Assembly: GCA_002633005.1 (NCBI GenBank)
Contig: NMRA01000073.1
Location: 779,791 to 843,790 of the forward strand
Direction of reading: 5' to 3'
Source of the DNA: Phoronis australis
Lineage: Eukaryota > Phoronida > Phoronidae
DNA: 64,000 bases
Shown piece after piece: positions 24,771 to 33,303 of the stretch (positions within the stretch are counted from its first letter, which is position 1; every line of letters begins with the position of its first letter). Under the pieces are notes generated by a model. The model made no database searches and was not told the origin of the DNA. It saw nothing but the letters and a program-made list of their open reading frames with translations. The position numbers and the translations under genes were made by a program.

Positions 24771-26990
24771 AAGCAATTTTAAGTTTTGTTTTTATCAATT
24801 GTTGTAAATTTTTGATATGAAATTTCATTGGATTGAATACTGTATATTCAAGTACTTGATTTGAGAAAGAATTTGAAAGTTTCCTGTCTCACTCAATTTT
24901 GCTGTTATTGCCATGGCAACTGTTCCTTTAATATCTAATGGTATTTTCAACACTGCCAAAATTTTGAAAATTGAGATTGGTTTACCATTAGTTATGTTGT
25001 AGTTTTTTCATTCGTTGTCATTGCATCACATTTGATAGAATTTTTAGTGAATGTAAGATACGACGTTTTAGTTGGTTTATTGACGTCTGTGCTCTCAAGT
25101 CACCAGATGGATGAGGTTATTTTGAAGGATCAAACCTTGAAGCTTTGAATGATTGACAAGGACCAGGCACTGCCATTTTCATTAGGTATAAAGTGTTCAC
25201 CCTTTTGGACCCCCTCCCCCTGAAAGTGTGCAACAAATGTTGATATTGCAAACTGTGTGTATGTATTAGCAATGAGAAATCGGCCTTGATGTCCACATTT
25301 AAGATTTACGGTGAGATTTATGTTCTTGTCATACTGTAACTTTATGAAAAGCTATAAGCATTGAATTTCGTCTTTTCTCATCACATTTTTGAAAAGGTTG
25401 CATAGTCTAGCTGCCACCCTCATCTCCTACCTAAAACCTGTGTTTTGTACATTGTTGAAAATCATAGCAATGACAATTATTGTGAACCTTTCTCTTTGTG
25501 TTAATGTGAGGGTTAGAAATGATGGTGTCCTCTGGCTTAACATTCTGTCAAATTACAGTGTTGGACAAATGGCCATCTGGACAAAGATAAATGTCATGTT
25601 ATCTATATTTTTTCTTCAATATCCACAGAGTGCATGCAGATAATATCAACAGTATTCTTCAGTGTTGTTGTACCAGTGACCTTTGAACCTTGCTTTATTG
25701 TGGTAAAATTTTATCAGTTTTGCAAAAAAATTAGTGACCAAAACTGTGAATGCCCACATCACAAAGTGTTGCCTGATTGTAGGTAAATGGTATTGAAGTT
25801 GAACTTTACAAAGCATTTATTTGGTGCGATTTTTGAAAAAGTAGAATTTCACATGTCCCGGATATTGTTTACGAAATTGGTGAGATTCTACCATAATACG
25901 GATTTTTTTTATTGGTCAGCTGTTCAACTTTCTGTTTCAGTGACAAAATCTTAAGAAGACTTAATTTAAATTGTCTCAGTTTGAAGGCGTACTTTGAATG
26001 ATCAGATTCGTTGTTTCTACAACATCTTTATGTTTATTTCATTTTCATATCTCATGATAGAAATGTGCTGAAAGTTGAAAAACTTCTTCAACTGACACAT
26101 CAGCAGAATATGAAAGCCCATCAGTGCTAGAAAAATATGTTTTGAATCTGTTACAATTATAGATTTGCAATATGTTATTGTACAGATTGTCAGTATGTTA
26201 CTACAGGATGTCAATAAATTGTTATGCATTTACCGTCTTTTATTTTAGATTTCGTAATCCTCTTAAAAGGGATTTCAAATCTGTAATTAGCGATCTCTTA
26301 ATGGATTTACTAACCACGGTTGAAGTATTTACCCGTGCTTCTAGACTTGTGTAATGTTGACGGACCCGTGTCATATGAGTGAACGTATCCTATAGTATCA
26401 GTTTGGGGATCAGCAACCGCCTGACGACTAACTTGTATGGTTTGCAGAAAACCACAATGTGTGTTTGACAACTGAAAGCAAAGTCTTCATAGAGATCTGA
26501 AGCATGGAGATCTTTTTCGCGAAGTTATCACAGCAGCATTTATTAAAGAGATGTATGCATTCGGAATGTATCCGAATATATACAGGGAAGTCATCCACCA
26601 TCTGTTTTAAGAGTCTTAGATCTCAACCAATCTGTAGAGCAAGACAGACGCTTCAGACGTGTGTATCGAGTAAGACACCCTAGCTGCGTGTGTGTGCCAT
26701 ATTGACTCTTATGGTATATTAAAGCATGACCTCGTTCGAGGCAGATATCATGGTTGGAAGTGATACCAACTCAGTGATCAGAAGGCTATCGCTGGCGAAT
26801 AGTTACTTCAGATCGCCGATAGCCTTTTAAAGTAAGCCAAGTTCTCCATCACGGTGAGCTCATTCGCCAGTCTTTGGCTTTTGTCAATGTCGGTGATGTT
26901 TACTCTAACGAACCACTTCCTGTTACCTGAGCATTTTCTTCTCGAGTTTCCTTCTGGTTTGTCAGTACCCTTAGCTTTTTGTCTTAAACA
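24771..26990 (+). other. 3' flank of the MYND gene
   Basis: Likely 3' UTR and intergenic DNA. AATAAA occurs at 24756-24761, inside the last codons and stop-proximal, and again near 26213; either could serve in 3' end formation. A diverged repeat copy lies at 25808-25985. No further exon was found. Confidence 0.4.
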
Positions 26991-27204
26991 TTTGCTAGTA
27001 TCTTCGCGTAGAGGTTAAGCAAGGCTTTTTGGATCTCGACGGCGGTATGTGCCACCATCGATCTGATTCCATTTCTACAGCTTCAGACTGGCTGTCTGGT
27101 GATGCGGTCAAGGAACGGCCACTGTCTTTGTCACCCTGGCAGGCAAGAGAATGGACATAGGCCGGGGCCTGCTGAGGCTCATCTGTCGCCATTAGTTCCA
27201 TGAG

Positions 27205-27600
27205 GTGAGGATGCTATTGTGGGTTGCGACTGATGGCTCCTTCTTGACTAACCACAATCTCGCGGGTTGTGGCTACCACATCTGTTCAATCAATACCACT
27301 GCTGATGAAGGATCTGGATGCCACAATAACACCAACACCACTCGCATGATGGCCATACAACATGCTGTCGTCAGACTCTCTCGGCTGGATCTTGCTCCTG
27401 GCATTTTCATCTTCGCAACATTCTATGACTGTCCTGTCAAAGATATGCTCTGGCAACCTGGCATCTTACTGGACCATTTTTCGTGCCAAGCATCCATCCC
27501 AGGCTGTGGTGTGGACCTATGTGCCTGGTCATGTCGGCGTCACTAGCTGGCTGGGGCATCTTACAGACAACAGTCCTCCCAATCTGTAATGTGCATCTCC
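27205..27600 (+). pseudogene. Decayed retrotransposon ribonuclease H domain
   Basis: The frame opening at 27205 has VATDGSF followed by AGCGYHI, the first strand and catalytic Asp of a ribonuclease H fold. In another frame near 27521, WTYVPGHVGV matches the conserved histidine loop (PGHxG). The following NExAD-like block is altered to SWLGHLTD. The two halves are in different frames, so it is a relic of a non-LTR or other retroelement. No neighbouring reverse transcriptase was recognised. Confidence 0.6.
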
Positions 27601-27717
27601 GACATCAAGCTTTTGGCTACGCATTCTTCCATCGTCAGCGTCTATCGATTGTCTACCTGTGGTGACGGGACCCGCATCTTGAACTCTGGAATTTTAGTTT
27701 CGACCTGCACCTCCCGC

Positions 27718-27880
27718 CGGGTCCAGGGGCATACAGAGGCGACTGAAAAACCAACAGCTAACGGGCAACTCCAGTATTGGAAATAAGCGTATAATGCTGT
27801 CAGGATGGAAGTGTGGCGAGATGACTAGTGCCGTCGCACACTGTCTACGGACCCAGTCTGTGATAGGTAATTTGCAGCAA
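27718..27880 (+). repeat. Direct duplication, copy 1 of 2
   Basis: Begins GGGTCCAGGGGCATACAGAG and continues through GGATGGAAGTGTGGCGAGATG to CAGTCTGTGATAGGTAATTTG. A second copy in the same orientation starts 508 bp downstream at 28226. Confidence 0.85.
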
Positions 27881-28225
27881 ATACAATGTTCAACAATGGC
27901 AATGCCACGCATACATATCCGGAGTCATTGCTGCTATCATGTAAAATCGTTTGTAACAAAACATATCGTATCTTTCCATATTTCCCACTGATAAAATATA
28001 TCAAGATTCGTCTCATTTTTCCAGTATATATTGAGGACCATACATTAATGCAACATCAGACCCACCAAAATGAAAATGAGCGTTCAAAAATTTCAAGCGA
28101 GTTCACTGGACCTTAGTGTGTGGAACTGACGGGTTCACATTCTGGATCGTGTAAAGTAACACCGCAGGGCTGGCTTGCATAAAACTTATCTGCTGGACAA
28201 TTTTGATTGACATCAAATACAAGTG

Positions 28226-28370
28226 GGTCCAGGGGCATACAGAGGGGACTGAAAAACCGGCAACATCACTATTGGAAGTTTGTGTATAATGTTGTCAAGA
28301 TGGAAGTGTGGTGAGATGATTAGTACCGTCGCTTTCTATGACACAGTCTGTGATGGTAATTTGCTAGTAA
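28226..28370 (+). repeat. Direct duplication, copy 2 of 2
   Basis: Same order of blocks as 27718-27880 with scattered substitutions and a short internal deletion (the AACGGGCAACTCC stretch is replaced). Which copy is older cannot be decided here. Confidence 0.85.
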
Positions 28371-28484
28371 TTTTCCTTTGCGTTTGAAGAAAACCACGCT
28401 GAGTGTGTACTTTGTTTCGTCATACAGTTTGCCAGGAACACCTGGCACGATGGCTTGCAAATTCAAAATCTATTTCTGCTTTGG

Positions 28485-28880
28485 TTAAAAGGATTTTGGC
28501 GGGCGGAAAGTCGTTTTAGTACCTTTCCATGCACTGCAGATACAAGAAATGACTTAGTCCGGCCAGCATCCAGTTCTCTGAAGCACAATAACACTATGTA
28601 ACACCCGACAACCCCCAAAAGTTTGGAGGAAAATTTGAAAGCTTCTTTCAAAGTATCCTAAACGAGCAAGCGTGACCTACGCTTTAAGCGAATTACACGG
28701 CGGCTGTGGGAATAGTGACAAATCCGGTAGCTGTGACATAGGGAGTATGAGTTTTTAATCGAGTCCTGCGTTAATTTCGGCCGGTGGTTTTGGGAAATTG
28801 ACGCCAATGGTGCTTTAGCAGGTGACAAAACGAGGATTGGTTGAAATCATCAAAACAGGGTTTAGTTAATATCCTTTTAA
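28485..28880 (+). repeat. Dispersed repeat shared with 38180-38500
   Basis: Shared ordered blocks are ACGACTTTCC or AGTCGTTTTAG, CATCCAGTTCT, AAATTTGAAA, CTTTCAAAGT, TTAGCGTGAC or AAGCGTGACC, GACGCCAATG and ATCTTCAAAACAGGGTTTAG-like sequence. The unit is about 300-400 bp, non-coding and of unknown class. Confidence 0.65.
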
Positions 28881-29434
28881 TGATCTTTCCAATGTAGTCA
28901 ATCTGCGCGTTTGTGTTCCTTTACTAGGTTCAAAATAGTTTATCTCCGCTTCCACACACAGACTACCCGTGGTCGTTTTTATCCGGCGTCTGAGACTTTT
29001 TTTTTACTTTAGTGTGAGTTGGCCATTCTGAGCTAATTGTTGACTCTTGCACGTCGGATGCACCCTTCGATTCCTCACAGCGTGTATACTTCCCTGAAGC
29101 TGTTGTATTGTATGATGCTGCCATCTGTAGTTGGTAGTAGAGTGTTCTATTGCTTTGTAATTTTAAAGGCGAAGGCAACCTTTTTCCATGTCATTTTGAG
29201 CTAAAATAAGGTTGGTTGGTTATCCTAGACATATTTTCCACTTAATTACATCTTTTCGTAATTCTATCATTAATTACTCGCCCGCTACTGCGGAAGTGAC
29301 GTTTTAGGAGGCAAGCATTTCGCGCCAATTTCTTTTCATATAGTCTGACTGTGAGAGCTGCCGAGTCAGTCATTGTTCTACCTCGGTTGTGTTAAGTTCC
29401 GTCGTCGTTTGCTTTCATTTACTAGTCAGTCAAT

Positions 29435-30061
29435 ATGCCACACTGTTGCTGCGTACCGGAATGTACTAATTATCGGCTCACGCGCGCTTTGGGAGTACCT
29501 TTGCATCGCTTTCCGATGGATGACACACTTCGCCGTACTTGGCTCGTTCGTGTGAAGAACGCAGCGTTACCCGTCCACGCAACGTACAAAGCAGTGGAGA
29601 ATTACCGTGTGTGTGGCAAGCACTTTCTGCCGTCCGATTACGAAAGGGATTTGTACGCTGAACTGATGAAGGTCCCCGCGAAACAACGCTTGAAGAAGGA
29701 TGCCATTCCGTCTGTGTTGATTCCCGGCAGTGCCCCGTCGCCACCCCCGAGAAGTGCGTTTTTGAAGCGAGAAGCCTCGCGAGCTGTGGCCAGTACAGTG
29801 ACTGGAGCCAGTGGAGGCACTTCATCTACTGTCACCCGTGCCTCCGAACGTACCCCAGAGCGTGCAATTCCTGGAACCAGTAGTGATTCGCCCTGTGCTG
29901 TTTTCTCCAGCCCAGAGCCTCTAAGCAGCCCTGCAGCGATATTGAGTAGTGGGAGTGATTACAGGCCCAGTTCGACACCCAGTGAAGAGGACAGTTTGTC
30001 GTTCAGTGAACAGATCGGTGAGCCAAACTTTGATAAGTTTATTGTGGACTTGTCTATTTAG
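29435..30061 (+). CDS. THAP-domain transposase N-terminus (208 aa, then frameshift)
   Basis: The first 90 residues form a THAP C2CH zinc finger: CCVPEC near the start, FPMDDTLRRTW with the invariant Pro and Trp, VCGKHF carrying the Cys-x2-His pair, and DAIPSVL as the closing AVPT-like box. THAP domains bind DNA and serve many transposases and host factors. A Ser/Pro/Thr-rich linker follows. The frame stops with TAG at 30059, but the next conserved part of the protein continues in another frame (see 30062-30269), so the stop reflects an indel. The ATG at 29435 is preceded by the left inverted repeat. Confidence 0.85.
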   Translation: MPHCCCVPECTNYRLTRALGVPLHRFPMDDTLRRTWLVRVKNAALPVHATYKAVENYRVCGKHFLPSDYERDLYAELMKVPAKQRLKKDAIPSVLIPGSAPSPPPRSAFLKREASRAVASTVTGASGGTSSTVTRASERTPERAIPGTSSDSPCAVFSSPEPLSSPAAILSSGSDYRPSSTPSEEDSLSFSEQIGEPNFDKFIVDLSI

Positions 30062-30269
30062 AAGGTGCCAGATGTGTGGCGAGGGAGTCACACGACACGA
30101 TGTAAGCAGTTTGGGTGCTCAGGTCACCATCCAGTGGGAGTGTGTCGCGGGACACTCTGGCAAGTGGGACAGTTGTTCCTCTGTCCATGGTATGCCGGAG
30201 GTCCACTTAACCATGTCCAGTAGTGGCTTGGCCTCGTCGAACTCTGAAGAAAGCATTCCATTGAGGTAG
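30062..30269 (+). pseudogene. Transposase zinc region, frameshifted and cut short
   Basis: In the frame one base off the THAP frame, CQMCGEG and then WECVAGHSGKWDS give a Cys-x2-Cys and Cys-x3-His arrangement. HGMPEVHLTMSSSGLASS follows. This order (zinc knuckle, then a GMP-like and a small-residue segment) is familiar from THAP-containing transposases just before the catalytic part. Similarity ends near 30240-30265 where the reverse-strand gene starts, marking the internal deletion point. Confidence 0.65.
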
Positions 30270-30510
30270 GCATAACATCGCACACAGTGCATTTGCACGA
30301 AGATGTGTCACCACGACTATCCTCAATAGCTGCCTCATTTCTCTCAACAGCTGCCTGTGCCTGTGCGTACTCTGCCTCGTTATACTTGGGCTCAAACATG
30401 TACCCACCCACTGAATGTCCGTGAAAAAATTCCTCGTCACCACTGCTGTGAACAAGGTCTCCGTCACTCACACTACTGTCACTGTGATACGGGTCACCGA
30501 CTGCAGCCAT
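30124..30510 (-). CDS. P2X7 ballast-like (zinc-binding) protein in transposon
   Basis: From the ATG at 30510 the frame gives 128 residues. The N-terminal half is acidic and carries GGYMFEPKY. Residues 72-86 then read CKCTVCDVMPTSMEC, matching the CxCGxC..MPT..EC signature of the cysteine-rich cytoplasmic ballast domain of P2X7 receptors, which invertebrates also have as stand-alone proteins without the channel part. The expected CC pair and the rest of the domain are missing: after about residue 90 the frame is just the antisense of the transposase. It is therefore a truncated gene. Function inside a transposon is unknown. Confidence 0.65.
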   Translation of the reverse strand: MAAVGDPYHSDSSVSDGDLVHSSGDEEFFHGHSVGGYMFEPKYNEAEYAQAQAAVERNEAAIEDSRGDTSSCKCTVCDVMPTSMECFLQSSTRPSHYWTWLSGPPAYHGQRNNCPTCQSVPRHTPTGW

Positions 30511-30848
30511 TTTCAGCTTACAACACACTAAACAATCCCTAAATCCAACGTAGTTGAGTTCTGTACTAAACTATCTTGCCGCAGAATACTCGCCGATGGA
30601 AAGTGGTGGCGACAATTGTTGAAAAACAGCACAAAACAAAAGTAGAATAGAATAGATTCGCACGGTAAAGTCAACGCAAAACCAAGTGGCGGGAAACGCT
30701 TGCCTCCTAAAACGTCACTTCCGGAGTAGCGGACGAGTAATTAATAAAATTACGAAAAGCTGTAATTAAGTGGAAAATATGTCTAGGATAACCAACCCAC
30801 CTTATTTTAGCTCAAAATGACATGGAAAAAGGTTGCCTTCGCCTTTAA

Positions 30849-32205
30849 GCCATAGTGGCGCCATCGTGGGTTGTGCGATTTCCCGTACAAGCTTATACAG
30901 ACACTGGTTGCCATTTGGGTTTTTTGCTGAGAGGATTCATGAAATTACTTTACTAAAAACCATAAATGTAGGGATAAAATTAACGCGCTTTGGAGACCCT
31001 TGAACCCTTCTTACCTTACCAAAACGAATTTGTACATGTATATGCTGGCTGCTTACATAAGGTTGAGTATCGCTCGCCGTGTCAACGTCGCAGCCAACTA
31101 TTCACAGTTCTTAGTAACGCATTGTGGATCTCTAACTGATTACAAATCTGTGTCAGCGGATTGACAATTCATAATTTCGCATTGCGAGTTCGTAGTAACA
31201 GATTGCAAATTAGTAACTGGTAATGCATGAATGTATCGCGCTTCCGCTATAACTGCGGATTAAGACCCGCGGACTTAAAGGGACCTAGGAACGCTAAGTT
31301 ACGCCCGGACCCACACGTCCAAGCAATGACGTTGTCATGCCTTTTTCGGCTACGCAGAGTAATTCCATCGAAAATTGTGTTCAGATTTCGTTAGGGCATC
31401 GTAATGTGTAGTAAAGTTATTTTTCTGTTATGGTAATAATGAGGTGATCGTTCTCAGAGGAGTTTTATACCAGCATTTTATTATATGGGAGCATATTGCA
31501 GCTGTGAGTGTCCAACTGTGCAACGTTTGTCTTGCCTTTCTTCTGTGGAGGAACACGTCGAATGAAGACCGCGTTCAAACAATGCGTGAGCAGATACTGA
31601 GATAGTCATTTGCAACATTACAAAACTACCGGACGAGTCTTATCTTTGGCAAGAACGAAACGCAGTTTTGCACCTGGCTCACCACAACGCCAGTACCAAG
31701 GAGAACAGTACTTAGATCTTGAAGTGACGGGCAGGTCAGCCAAACACTGCATTGTAGAGTTCAGCGCCAGTCGCATATGTCCGAAATACTGGAGTGCTTA
31801 CAGTACTTACTTACCTAAACATTATTCAAATAATAATAATAATAATATAATAATAGAAACATTACTTGCTTAAAGCGGCAATAAACCCGTGTTTTCTTTC
31901 AAAAAGTTTTTATTTAGGTAACCTATCGTGATGATACTGTTTTCAAATTTTTTCTTAGTCAAAATATGAGGTGATACCCGGTGAGGAGGAATTTGTATTA
32001 GGCCTATAGCTGTGTGGAGTGTATGCCCGTTTGTTGCTCTTCTACCTACACGTTTTTATGACCTAAATTTTGCACTGTCACAACCGTAAGTAAAAGCATA
32101 TTTAGTTGTCTACCCAAACAAAAATGGACGTTATGCGACGGAAATGTACATATCTAGTCGTTCATATGCGGTCGTAACAAATGACTGGATGCACGAGAGC
32201 CCGTC
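30849..32205. other. Intergenic; one ATT microsatellite
   Basis: No exons recognised. An AAT run occupies about 31829-31856. Short open frames lack motifs. Confidence 0.45.
31829..31856 (+). repeat. AAT trinucleotide microsatellite
   Basis: Consecutive AAT units with a single interruption near the end. Confidence 0.9.
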
Positions 32206-32210
32206 TGGAC

Positions 32211-32374
32211 CAGTGGCGGATTTAGAGAGGGGCCAAGGGGGCCATGCCCCCCCTTAAATTCTCCCAGATTTCATTTGACTGTTCGGGGGTGTGAATGTCT
32301 GGGGGGCAAAATCCTGGCTAATACTATGCCCTGGCACCCCCCCCCCCTAACCCAAAATCCTGGATCCGCTCCTG
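32211..32374 (+). mobile_element. hAT-like MITE, CAGTGGCGGATTTAG family, copy 3
   Basis: It runs from CAGTGGCGGATTTAG to CTGGATCCGCTCCTG (inverted repeat) and is flanked by the 5-bp direct repeat TGGAC at 32206-32210 and 32375-32379. The best-preserved of the copies in this window. A partial fourth copy with an inverted end (CCCCTCCTAAATCCGCC) lies near 59508-59525. Confidence 0.8.
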
Positions 32375-32379
32375 TGGAC

Positions 32380-33303
32380 AGAGTTATTTTCGCTCTTGTA
32401 GTTACTATAATTATCAAATCAACACGACTTACGAGTGGGGCGGAGTGTCTGATTTTTATGTATACATGTACAAATACCAGTATTGTAAAAAGTCGGCGAT
32501 GATCATTCGTGTCAGTACAAAATGGATGCTGATTTCAGTCTCTCTAGCAAGCACGTAATACCATGATAAAAAGGATGGAGTACGGACGAACAGTGCACCT
32601 TGGAGCAACAACGAAATATGCAGTACATGCAAAATAATTGGAATCTGAAACAACGCCTTTGACTGTAACAAGGTAACGACTACTCCATTATCGTATCGTT
32701 AAATTTAACTACCGAAGACGACTTCTGAACCGAACGATGAACCTTGAAATACAGTTGTTCGATTTCACATAAAGACATATCATTTTGTATAAAGAAAACG
32801 GCAATCGTGATTTTCAGGAAGATTTACTTTATGTTTCAAGTATACAGTATTTAATGCAACAAATTACAACCAATAATTGTGGCCTTCTACAAGTTTGGTG
32901 AAGACGACTGTTGACTTAAGGCTTAGTATCTGGCCAATGGGCTATATCCAGAAAAGAAGGCGCATTGGCCTGCCTGGATTTATTGATTAGATAACGTTAA
33001 TTAAAGGCAGGAATCACCTGAAGTTGATGTTATTGAGAATGATGGAGAACGCCTTCGGCACTAATGTCTTACCGGTACTTTCTAAATATATGATCGACCA
33101 CATATCTTGTTTTTGACTTTGGGTGTTTATGTTCGTTACATTTCTTGTAGAGAGTTGCTTATTGACATAGCTCTAATGTCAGTCTGTTTCAAGTATTTAC
33201 TCTTCGTGTAGTTTCGCTAGCATGATCGTTTCTAGTGCAGTATTAAAAAGGGTAATGTCCCAGTGTAATTAATTTTTCATCTTGTAAGACGTCTCTCCTT
33301 TTG
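32380..33303. other. 3' flank of the RING gene
   Basis: Probably holds the 3' UTR of the minus-strand gene ending at 33304. A minus-strand AATAAA lies at 32984-32979, about 320 nt past the stop, as a candidate polyadenylation signal. Nothing else recognised. Confidence 0.4.

Larger units (their letters stand above)
29167..30844 (+). mobile_element. Kolobok-like DNA transposon, internally deleted
   Basis: It is bounded by TTAA on both sides (29163-29166 and 30845-30848). Ends start AGGCGAAGGCAACC and form inverted repeats of about 170 bp (29167-29335 against 30675-30844) at roughly 90% identity. TTAA duplication together with a THAP-domain transposase fits the Kolobok superfamily; piggyBac shares TTAA but not THAP. 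Inside are a THAP and zinc-region transposase start on the plus strand and a P2X7-ballast-like gene on the minus strand, meeting tail to tail near 30240. The catalytic core is absent, so the element is not autonomous. Confidence 0.9.
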
